From NCBI GenBank assembly GCA_907165275.2, contig OU015655.1, positions 9,746,501-9,810,500 of the forward strand: DNA of 64,000 nucleotides, written 5' to 3'. The stretch comes from Zygaena filipendulae. Taxonomy: Eukaryota > Arthropoda > Insecta > Lepidoptera > Zygaenidae. Made by a program: the position numbers and the translations under genes. Below the pieces are notes generated by a model. That model had not been told where the DNA came from and did no database searches. It saw only the letters and a list, made by a program, of their open reading frames with translations. Below are positions 36,101 through 43,825 of the stretch, in pieces; the stretch's first letter is position 1, and each line of letters opens with the position of its first letter.

Positions 36101-37086
36101 ATCTTTGAATTTGAGGTTATGGATTATTCGCTGTTTTAAAATGTTTTTGCACTTTTTCAATATTTCTTCGGAGAATAATATAAGTTTATCATGAGATTTT
36201 TTACAAAATGTACATTTCAATTTTTCTTCTTCCATGATTATCACTATTACAAACAACTTAATAAAACACTCACAAATAACCTGATGTAAACAACAAAAAC
36301 ATGTGCTCTCGCAGGCTCAAACTATACTGTATACTATAAGTTATATTACACGCAAACAGCACATACACAGTAGATTGAAACAGATGGTGAGTTTAAGAAG
36401 GGGAACCGAGTTATTATGGACGTCTCACTCACTCTGAAGTGCATGCATAGTGCTCTCGCCCTCATACTTCTGGCTGAATAATTTTTGTCTTAGGGGATGT
36501 TTGGTCACTCTAATTTGTCTGACTGATTGAATATAACTTTTAAATAAATACTTCAATAACATATTAAAAAATCAGACATGTAAAAATAAGTAAAGTTCAT
36601 TTATTTTTTGGGTAGCTTAAAAGCGTCTGACAAAAGCTCTGGTCCATCAAAAGTGTCTGGCACTTATGATATTACTTTAAAATAATATTCTACGTGACAT
36701 ATATAAAAATCAGCCATGTGAATTTAAGTTAAATAATTCTTATTTTTAGTTATCTTTCTCACCTGGTACCTGCCCAGGTGTCACTCGGCAAGTTCCACAA
36801 AGCGCGTAGGTATTCAAGGCGCACGAGACGCTACTGAAAACTTCAGGTTTCATCCGTGTGAAAATAAGTTGTCTGATTGCTCTGGGATCTTGGTCTATAA
36901 GCATACATTCATAATATGACCTTCCTATCCTGGCAGATGCGCACAAATAGGTCGAAACGATCTTTGCGTATAGTAAAATATGGTTATCTTTCTAGGGTTA
37001 AAACTTGCCTATACCTGCAATTTACGTACAATCGGATCAAAACCTTAAATCGAAAGTTAAAAAAACTTACCTGTCTCCGGCTGCAT
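27124..37086 (-). CDS. Masc: Tandem CCCH zinc-finger protein, probable Masculinizer (Masc)
   Basis: Eight exons, 37071-37086 (ATG at 37086, in-frame TAA just upstream), 33110-33772, 31895-31964, 31507-31646, 29372-29450, 28807-28936, 28403-28468 and 27124-27186, total 1227 nt and join in phase into 408 residues plus stop. A Pro/Ser/Glu-rich N-terminal part precedes two fingers: C139-x7-C-x5-C-x3-H157 (starting CRDFIRGSC) and C171-x7-C-x4-C-x3-H188 (CRNYQNSKC), followed by VFEEQNFYRTGILPPNA. A proline run precedes CNNC at 314-317. A Lys-rich helix follows (YNKKKVEKMLQES, about 326-366), then a Gly/Asn segment and an acidic C-terminus. Masc of Bombyx has paired CCCH fingers and an essential Cys-x-x-Cys at 301/304, so finger pair plus CxxC at nearly the same position argue for Masc. 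Masc directs male splicing of doublesex and Z dosage compensation and is Z-linked. ZC3H10-like proteins share the finger type and are the main alternative. No clear bipartite NLS is seen. Confidence 0.72.
27786..28016. mobile_element. Near-perfect hairpin MITE, copy 3
   Basis: Same family, about 231 bp, in the last intron of the Masc candidate. Flanks AACT(G) and AGTT are also complementary. Confidence 0.85.
29575..29676. mobile_element. Short TIR element, ~100 bp
   Basis: CTTGGCGTACTAGGGATT at the left and AATCACTAGTGCGCCAAG at the right are inverted repeats with two mismatches. It is in an intron of the Masc candidate. Confidence 0.6.
29946..30233. mobile_element. TIR element, ~288 bp, carrying a GC-rich module
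   Basis: GCCAATTCATGATGTGGCCG at the left is mirrored by CGGCCACATCATGAATTGGC at the right. A third related block lies at 30157-30192. The interior holds GAGCGTGCCACAGTAGCGGC, a module shared with 44505-44563. Confidence 0.65.
32108..32344 (+). mobile_element. 237-bp MITE, copy 1
   Basis: TGGACATAGATAAGCAATAG at the left, with imperfect inverted TTATTGCTTATC(A/T)(G/A)CGTCCA at the right. It is in the Masc candidate intron between exons 31964 and 33110. Confidence 0.8.
32540..33005 (-). pseudogene. 5'-truncated LINE reverse-transcriptase C-terminus
   Basis: Minus-strand frame of about 150 codons reading YIRPLLEYGFQIWNPYF, DIEVLERVQRRATKLP, ERRERGDLIETYKILN and VVNAWNQLPTEV. This is the thumb and post-RT region typical of CR1/L2-type non-LTR elements. 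It lies in an intron of the Masc candidate, same strand, frame still open. The catalytic part is missing. Confidence 0.8.
33894..34095 (+). repeat. Dispersed repeat with ACCGACTTCGAAAAAAGGAGG start
   Basis: The start, followed by TGTTACACGATTACTC and AAAGACGGCTGGACTGATTT, resembles repeats of Helitron type often seen in Lepidoptera. It lies in intron 1 of the Masc candidate. Confidence 0.4.
34310..34944 (+). pseudogene. Decayed LINE RT/RNase H fragment
   Basis: Broken plus-strand frames read GLSPKTTSWLYTMVLKTTIS followed by YGVVTWWP, RFSSLGRAVKLLSLKSIESL, and NYSMHILSDSMTSVLQAFSN. These are the end of a jockey-type reverse transcriptase and the SDS step of RNase H, with frameshifts between. 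It abuts the outer border of the long inverted repeat at 34945. Confidence 0.6.
34945..36902. repeat. Very long inverted repeat, ~830-bp arms, in intron 1 of the Masc candidate
   Basis: Left arm 34945-35775, right arm 36074-36902, spacer 35776-36073. Shared blocks include GCTTATAGACCAAGATCCCA, CACCTGGGCAGGTACCAGGT, CGAGAGCACTATGCATGCGC (one base changed), and ACATCAGGTTATTTGTGAGT with their complements. By eye identity is about 97-98%, so the structure is young. Confidence 0.9.
35614..35889 (+). pseudogene. N-terminal zinc-finger part of an uncharacterised transposon protein
   Basis: MEEEKLKCTFCKKSHDKLIL, then LFSEEILKNCKNILKQQ, DVVLPDDLYDSGYNRECYKN and FTALPKKYFSAIPEKPK, stop at 35889, with a further open frame in another phase to 36094. 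The C-x2-C and later H/Y-x3-CYxxF pattern resembles N-terminal fingers of a repeated uncharacterised protein family, perhaps the same one as the fragment at 13950-14444. It starts in the left arm; a truncated copy of the start is on the right arm (to 36235, minus). Confidence 0.55.
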
Positions 37087-37306
37087 TTAATGAAAGCCAA
37101 ACGAAAGCTTTCAATAACTGGTTAAGTGAAAAGTCAATATATATTATCAAACTATGGAAATATATCAGTGATCATAAATTTAACTACCTACATACTTAAA
37201 TATTCTCTAACATGATTTTCCTACATTTGAAACACAATCATAATATCTTTTAGATCACAACAAAACACTAAACCAAACAGCTTAACAGCGAGAGAATCAA
37301 AGAAAA

Positions 37307-37543
37307 TGGACGCAGATAAGCAATAACATTTTAACCCACAAAACGAAGTTATTGATTCAGAACGATTTATTGAGATTTAGAGAACGTTTTTTAATTATGT
37401 GTTTACCTCATTACATTGTTTAAATATGTAACTAAATATTGAACATAAAAATTCTTGACACAAAATGGCGCTATAATTTTAAAACTCTAATTTACTCAAA
37501 GTTCTCCAGTGTGGGTTAACACACTATTGCTTATCTACGTCCA
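37307..37543 (-). mobile_element. 237-bp MITE, copy 2
   Basis: Reverse copy with identical length, about 220 bp upstream of the Masc candidate's ATG and so in its promoter, 5' UTR or a 5' intron. Confidence 0.8.
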
Positions 37544-37574
37544 AATAATACTCTCTGGACAGAACAGACTCAGA

Positions 37575-37602
37575 CAGTGCCTAGTTAGTAGTGCCCAGAG
37601 AG
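37575..37602. repeat. Micro-insertion core without visible target duplication
   Basis: CAGAGAGAAGGTAATCACTA followed by CGTGG, the same core as at 45194, but flanks do not match. Confidence 0.5.
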
Positions 37603-37717
37603 AAGGTAATCACTACGTGGTATGTCTAAAGACAGATTTTGAGGGGTCGTTAGAGATCCACCAATCACAGAAGAGGTCGCACAGCCACAGACAAAAGCCA
37701 CATATATTAGTGTTGTC

Positions 37718-37785
37718 CATGTCGATAAACTTTATCGTTACTAGGGATGGGATCCAGTACTCGTATCGATAGTATTATAGCTTAG
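37718..37785. promoter_or_regulatory. TCGATA-type motifs upstream of the Masc candidate
   Basis: GTCGATAAACTTTATCG and CGTATCGATAGTATTATAG include TATCGATA, the DREF/BEAF-type element of insect core promoters, about 650 bp upstream of the ATG. Promoter use is inferred. Confidence 0.3.
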
Positions 37786-38209
37786 TAGGATTAAATATTT
37801 TATATATTTTAGGAGTGTGACTGAATTGTTTATATATGGATTTGACAGCTCAAGTCAGCGACGAATATGTCAATTTTAGCCGTAGCGAGCGCTGTGGTCG
37901 TTTAGGCTACTACCTCCACCCGCTTTGTACCTTGCCAATTCATGCCAATGTCAGTAAGAGAAAACAGTGGACAGCAAAAAAGTATTACTTCTTCTTCTTC
38001 TTTTTTATTAAATGGCAACTTTTAAATAATTGTGCCAATGACAATGTGTGACTTGCTGACTTGATAGACAAAGAAACGCGATTGAAGTAAAAAAAAACAC
38101 GATATATTTTGAAATCATGAGATTTCCAAAATAAAATAAAGAACTAAGCAATTAAAAAATATTTACACCTGTCTGACTGTTTGACAAATCGGTAATCACC
38201 ATAGATAAA

Positions 38210-38245
38210 GCCCAAGGTAGTGATTACCTTCTCTGTGGCCCAAGG
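38210..38245. mobile_element. 20-bp micro-insertion with perfect 8-bp duplication
   Basis: GCCCAAGG at 38210-38217 and 38238-38245 flanks TAGTGATTACCTTCTCTGTG. The duplication could be read as 11 bp (plus TAG) because the insert also starts TAG. Confidence 0.8.
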
Positions 38246-38580
38246 TAGGCGTGTCAGACTGCCAACCTCAGCTGCCAAAAAATTGGAGAACAAAATGGCC
38301 GCTGCCTGATGGCTCACATTTTTTTTTTCTATACTGTCCAGGAAAGGCGAAGGGGTCTAGGCATTTATTGCCAAAAGGGCTCACAACAGACTATATTCAT
38401 ATTTTAAAGACTTTCGTATAATATAATGCATTTGGCCATTTCCATATAAAATATTATTAACATCACAAATTAACTAGACATATCTCCTAGATAAACATTC
38501 ATCTAGTTTGAGATATCACTCCAAAAGGTGAAAAAAGGTCAACACAACCATTACGCGAGAGAAACAAGACGTAATAGGTA

Positions 38581-38887
38581 TCCTTAGTAATATTATAAAT
38601 GCGAAAGTGAGTTTGTTTGTTACGCTTTCACGCCTCAACGGCTCAACGGATCATCATGAAATTTTGCATACATGTTGTCAGGGATCCAGATAACGACATA
38701 GATAGATATACTTTTATCCCAGAATTCCCGCGAAAACTCCGAAATAGACACAGGTGAAACTGTATTAAATTTTGTGTACTACAAGTGGTGAAAGGTACGT
38801 ACAGAAAAAAATATAGGGTAGTACTTTTATCTTGGAATACAGTGGGGTCTCTGAAATTAACGCGGGTGAAACTGCAGGGAGTAGCTA
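38581..38887 (+). mobile_element. Complete non-autonomous Helitron, ~307 bp
   Basis: Starts TCCTTAGTAATATTATAAAT after A and ends GTGAAACTGCAGGGAGTAG-CTAG before T. The body carries the TTGTTACGCTTTCACGCCTC and CGGATCATCATGAAATTTTG blocks. An internal partial duplication lengthens it. Confidence 0.85.
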
Positions 38888-38889
38888 GT

Positions 38890-40800
38890 TACGTAATATT
38901 TCAGACTGTGAATGATTATGAAGGATATGGCCGCTATGCTAGGTCCATTTCTCTTTATTAAGGAATAAGAAGTAGCTTTACGCAAAGAGAATATAACCAC
39001 TGAGTTTTAGCTTCACTTCACTTTTAACGGGATTTTAGCAGAAATGGACGTCACGTCGGTTTAATTTCTGTATTTTATAAATTACTTTATCGTTATTAAT
39101 ATTGTGCGACTGTGGTAAATTTTCCATTAAAGTGATCCATTAGTGATGAACATTGAACAGTGTATGGAAACAATGAAATAAAATTAAATTGGGCTTTCGT
39201 CGGGTGGTTGCCGTTTCAATATACAACTTCCCACAGAGCGTCCTATTTAAGTTCAACTGTGAAGATTTGCTGCCAAAAGTTCCAAAGTTCCAGTAAAGCA
39301 TTTTAATGTATCTCACCAAACGATGTAGTTAATTTGTCAATTAATAAATTTTAAAGCTTAATTAAACGCATTTTGTGTGATAAAGCCTATTATAGCGTAA
39401 AGAATTATTTGAATGACTCAAACGTTTGGTGATGAATTGCTCTTTTCTATTTTTTATTTTTATTAGATGTAATGTGTGCGAACAACGTAGCCATTACCGG
39501 CCTTACATTTTTATTAAATTAAGAATCAATTTCATTGACACGATAGTGACTAGATTATGTCATGCTCACTCAAATGTCCCGCTGCAGGCGGTTGCGTGTG
39601 AGTCGGGTCGCTCGGTTCCCTCTAATATGGTTGAGCGGGGTGGGGCTTACGAGCACGTCATACTCGTGAACAGGTGCCGTCAGTTGGTACTGGTCATGTC
39701 TGGTCTACTATTATAGATGCTTAATCCTAAATCCTAATGCAAAAAAAACCTTTACCTGCCGTACGTAGTTTATTTCTGGTTACGGCTCATTATTCTCACA
39801 TAATTAAAGTTGGGTTACCACTAATATTATATATATTATAATTTTAAACTGACAGCGTGCTGCTGTAGAGTTTGTTGCGCAGTTTCTTCTCTTCAGCCAG
39901 GAAAGCTGTGAAGGGTGGATATTTTATGGGTGCTGTCTAATGTAAACTGTAATTTTATTGACGTCAAAAAGAGCCACATTATGGGCCTAATTTGAATAAA
40001 TGATTTGACTATTGACTATTGACACCAATGCATTTCGATATGGATAACTCTAGAAAAAGAAAATAACATCTGGATTGAATATAGACTAAGTTTTATTTAT
40101 TTATTTATTTAAACTTTATGCACATCATAGTACAAAAAGCGGAACTTCCTTTGCCTTCCCTGATTTTTTTGGTCTTTTTTTGTGGTAAAGTCCTCAGTAC
40201 TTATGGGTGGGTCAGGTAAATTAGTGACAACCTAAACTTTTTTCTATTCACCCCATCTGCAGTTTTTTCACCCCATTCCTCAGGCAAATAGATATCACAC
40301 CCCTTATTGCGTTTTGTCCTGTTATAAGAAAAACTAATATGATTGTTTTAAAAAAAACAATCATATTCAAAAATTATGTTTACAGTATATGTATATGTAT
40401 GAAAATCGTAGGTTCTTCTAGGAAGAAAATAGAAAACTTTATTGTGTGTTCTAAGTAATAAGTCAAAAATATTTTTTTTTTTTAAACACAAAAAGTTTAT
40501 GTCTCACAAAAAAAGTAAAAGAGTAACACAGCCTGCCTGTAAATGCTAAATAGATTAACCTTTTAATTAAAATTAAGACTATTGTTTTATATTATGTTAC
40601 AAGCACTAAAATATTAAGACATGAATATGATATTTAATATATTTTCTATTAACACAAAATGGTGCCGGTGAACATAAACGAAAATTATTTAAGGGGGTAC
40701 CTACCTAATACTATTTATTTTCGTTTAAAAATTATTGACTTGTATTTAAGTTTACGATGATGTTGTATTTTAAATAATTGACGAGAAAAAATTAGAAATA
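38890..40800. other. Intergenic stretch, no gene seen
   Basis: Short frames only. A GC-richer patch at 39550-39710 has no recognisable protein. Nothing repetitive beyond A/T runs was noted. Confidence 0.35.
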
Positions 40801-40803
40801 AAA

Positions 40804-40925
40804 AATATCGACTGTCGATGTCGATATCTATATTTCAATATCGATATATCGTCCAAAAAAGAATTTTTTATTAGGAATAAATATCGATATTTCTAAATAA
40901 TAATATCGAAATATCGATATTTTAG
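40804..40925. promoter_or_regulatory. Dense cluster of ATCGATA motifs
   Basis: At least six ATCGAT or ATCGATA words within about 120 bp (for example CAATATCGATATATCG, AAATATCGATATTTC, ATATCGAAATATCGATATT). They match DREF/BEAF-32 sites, but the surrounding DNA is repeat-rich and no promoter is adjacent. Confidence 0.35.
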
Positions 40926-40992
40926 CAACACTCGTCACGTACCTATGTGTGTTCTGTGCTCAATGGTATCACAATCTCAATGACATACGGGA

Positions 40993-41300
40993 TTTACACT
41001 CGCGTACGCGCGACGAGGCGAGCCGAGTGACTGTTTACACTTGCGCTTCGTCGCTCGCCGCGTGGCGCGCCTCGTCGCTCGTGCCACTCGCGTCCCCCGG
41101 AGCGGCTTTTTTATCACGAGTCAAAGAGACGAAAAAGGAGCAAGAGGCGCGGGGCGAGGGACGAAGCGCGAGTGTAAACAGACGCTAGGGGCTCGCCGCG
41201 TGCCTCGCCTCGTCACTCGCACCGCTCACTTCTGGAGCGGTTTTTTGGTCACGAGTCAAAGGACCTCGTGTCAACGCGAGCGTGGTGTTTACACTCGCGT
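40993..41300. repeat. TTTACACTCGCG palindromic modules, left set
   Basis: TTTACACTCGCG or its complement at 40993, 41034 (TTTACACTTGCG), 41167 and 41288, separated by GC-rich CTCGTCGCTCG-type DNA. A partner set lies at 42768-42925. Confidence 0.6.
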
Positions 41301-41355
41301 TCTTGCTTCATTCGGGTTTCAACTTTGGGCCGCGATGGTTGTTTTTCACACAAAG

Positions 41356-41434
41356 TCCACCCCCACCGGGAATCGAACCCGGAACCTCTTGATTAGCGGG
41401 CAGACATGGTGACCATTGCGCCAATCGGGTCGTC
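41356..41434 (-). repeat. tRNA-derived SINE head with intact A and B boxes
   Basis: On the minus strand TGGCGCAATGG (A box, 41423-41413) and GGTTCGATTCC (B box, near 41379) match RNA polymerase III consensus. T-arm CCGGG/CCCGG pairs, but the acceptor and anticodon stems do not pair well, so this is a SINE or tRNA relic, not a working tRNA. A related, poorer copy is at 59323-59395. Confidence 0.65.
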
Positions 41435-41523
41435 AATTATTTTAAAAGAAACCGATAATTAATATAGATTCCACAAAAATAACCAAAAAGTAAACGTTAT
41501 ATGGACTAGATTTTATTAAGAAA

Positions 41524-41839
41524 CTAGCTGTGGCCCGCGGTTTCACCCGCGTGAAAAGTTTTTATGTAACAACTTTTATTTCCTGACATCCGATTTCAAT
41601 GAAACAAAGCCTATATGTAGCTCCAGGTTAAGCTAAATCTATCTGTGAAAACCGCATGACAATTCATTCAGTAGATTCGGAGATTATCGTGAACAGACAG
41701 ACAGACAAACAGACAGAAAAAAATTATAAAAACCCTTTTTTTGTGCTTGGTTACTCTTCGTTTATCGTCCCCTGTCAGTTTTTGTTAAAAATATTCAATG
41801 CACAGAATCGCGGATTCTACTCTTTCATTATAGCATAGA
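41524..41839 (-). mobile_element. Helitron of the ~310-bp family, copy A
   Basis: CTAG at 41524 after A; GTGGCCCGCGGTTTCACCCG hairpin; TATATGTAGCTCCAGGTTAA inside; the 5' end (reverse) TCTATGCTATAATGAAAGAG next to A. Confidence 0.85.
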
Positions 41840-41996
41840 TAGATATCTAGACCTCCAACCGCACTAAACAATAAACCTTTCAAAAGCATCTCCTGCGCAG
41901 AAAACAGTAGATGACACCCGGCGCAGGAGAAGATGATATTAACAATTTTATTTATTTTATTTTTTAAATTATTTATTTTATTTATTTATTTTACTA

Positions 41997-42530
41997 GCTA
42001 TTACATTCTAGCATTTCTCCGCGGTGTCATCCGCGTTAATTTCAAAGATCCTGCGGTAATTCCGGGATAAAAAGTACCCTTATTCTGAATTGCTTCTACT
42101 TGAAGCAAGATCAAAATATTAGCCTTAAATAAATTATATGTGCCTTAAATACATGCATTTAATTTTGGACGTTTACAAAATAATGGTTAACGACATCTCT
42201 TGATTATTTCAGGAATACATGAAATTTTAACCATCGAGAACCACATACAGGCACAGGACAGTTCAAATTTCAAAAAGCTTTTATTAGCAATACATAGATG
42301 GCGCAATATTAATACAATAATTATTAGCCAAGCTTGGCAAAAAATCCTATAGAGCAGATAGCAGACAGTAGATACATAATATAATAATAGGCATCTATAG
42401 CTATTTTTTTTAGATATTTTTATAGCTGTATTATTGTAAAGTTTCATTAAAATCCATTCAGTAGTTTTTGAGCGAAAACGTAACAAACATCCATACAATC
42501 CATACAAACTTTATAATATAAAGATTTTTA
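41997..42530 (-). mobile_element. Longer diverged Helitron
   Basis: Left TCTCCGCGGTGTCATCCGCG hairpin and a right part with AGTTTCATTAAAATCCATTC and ACTTTATAATATAAAG. The middle is unlike other copies, so this may be two fragments. Confidence 0.4.
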
Positions 42531-42636
42531 GAATAATAAGTAAGGATTTCTTTAATTAAATTTAATCGAGTAGTAGTAAAAGCTCAGTAAGCAAAGTCGT
42601 CTTGTTGCCGCTAACACTTCGACGTCCTCCCTTGTT

Positions 42637-42676
42637 GCTAGCTCCACGTAGTGATTACCTTCTCTCTGGCTAGCTC
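42637..42676. mobile_element. 24-bp micro-insertion with perfect 8-bp duplication
   Basis: GCTAGCTC at 42637-42644 and 42669-42676 flanks a 24-bp insert starting CACGTAGTGATTA and ending TTCTCTCTG. Confidence 0.85.
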
Positions 42677-42767
42677 AAAGACAACTGAACGCAGGCCGCA
42701 GCTCTTTTGTCTCTTTCTTTTCCATCGATCGCGCGGTCGCATGCACGAGCGACGGGACGAGGCAGCG

Positions 42768-42925
42768 TTTACACTCGCACCTCGTACTCCACCACGAAAC
42801 GAAGCACAAGACGAGGAACGAGGCGCGAATATAAACGCCGATAAAATAGCGTTTACACTCGCGCCTCGTACCTGGCCACAAGACCAAGCACGAGGCGAGG
42901 AACGAGGCGCGAGTGTAAATCCCGT
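42768..42925. repeat. TTTACACTCGCG palindromic modules, right set
   Basis: Two ~70-bp palindromic modules, each beginning GTTTACACTCGC(G/A)CCTCGT and ending ACGAGGCGCGA(G/A)T(G/A)TAAA. The last ends GTAAATCCCGTATG, the complement of CATACGGGATTTAC at 40984. Confidence 0.65.
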
Positions 42926-43039
42926 ATGAGGCCATTGCCCACAGAGTACTAGTATCTATTGTCTATTTCCTGTGCAGTGTGCCGTGCCAACAGTATGTTC
43001 TCTTATTCGTCTGTGGCCGTGCCTCAGAACAGAAGAATA

Positions 43040-43168
43040 GGGCCGTACCAAGGAAGTTATAAGTACTACGTACAAGTAGTTGTACAAGTACACGTAGTAC
43101 TTATAACTTCCTTGTCTTGTCTACGTACAAGTACACGTAGTACTTATAACTTCCTTGGGCCGTACCAA
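43040..43168. repeat. Palindromic insert between 12-bp direct repeats
   Basis: GGGCCGTACCAA at 43040-43051 and 43157-43168 flanks a 105-bp block made of a palindrome (GGAAGTTATAAGTACTACGT / complement) plus a repeat of its right half. The outer flanks GAAGAATAGG and CCTATTCTTC are themselves inverted. Confidence 0.65.
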
Positions 43169-43243
43169 CTTAGTGATTACCTTGAACGTAGTGATTAAGC
43201 CTATTCTTCTGAGCTTATGCCCTATGCCGATGCCTACTGCCAA

Positions 43244-43290
43244 TAAACGTAGTGATTACCTTCTCTCTGACCATAGTGATTACCTTCTCT
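43244..43290. repeat. Two micro-insertion cores side by side
   Basis: CGTAGTGATTACCTTCTCTC followed by TG, four bases (ACCA), then TAGTGATTACCTTCTCTCTG, which abuts the TIR of the next element. Partial cores also occur at 43170-43198. Confidence 0.6.
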
Positions 43291-43291
43291 C

Positions 43292-43771
43292 TGGTGTGCG
43301 TTCCGTGGGTTTGGGTGCGTTGTTTGGTTAAAATTTCACTCGTTTGAGTTGCAACCAAGCCACAGAACGATCGAGTTGTTTTTATAACCTTAAAATATTT
43401 GAAATTTCAGGCGCCATTTGTTTTCTCTCAACTCACATTGCAAATAAAACTGTTTTACATCCAATTATAAAGTTTTTGTGACTACGACACCTCCCCTTTA
43501 TTCGTAAGAACTCCGATTGATTTCTTTTTCGACGAATCCGGTTTTTGGCGCAATCTTTGACACTTCTTAAACAATACATAGCTGTCAGAGTGAAAATTAA
43601 CCTGCTTCGGAGATGGTTGTTTGGTTGCTGCACTCTGAGCCACGGAACGGGTGAAACTACGCTCTGACAGTTGTCAGAGTAAAATTTCACCAAGCCACAG
43701 AACGGGTTCAGCTTCAGAGCGCGCTCGAGCGCGTTCGAGTGCATTCGTGCGAAGCCACGGAACGCACACCT
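43292..43771. mobile_element. TIR element, ~480 bp
   Basis: GTGTGCGTTCCGTGG at the left and CCACGGAACGCACAC at the right are perfect inverted repeats. Internal GCCAC(A/G)GAACG blocks recur. No target duplication is seen, since the left flank is another repeat. Confidence 0.7.
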
Positions 43772-43825
43772 GGCTATAACTACATTAATGTTGTTAGAGA
43801 GGGAACCAGGAATTCACAACACGAT

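Noticed and set aside
41041..41412. Arg-rich 123-codon frame
   Set aside because: Lies across GC-rich palindromic modules and a SINE head; no homologous features.
41356..41434. A functional tRNA gene
   Set aside because: A and B boxes are perfect, but acceptor and anticodon stems do not pair properly and a similar decayed copy occurs at 59.3 kb, so it is a SINE or relic.
43433..43744. Basic 103-codon minus-strand frame
   Set aside because: Falls inside a TIR element and shows no recognisable transposase motif.
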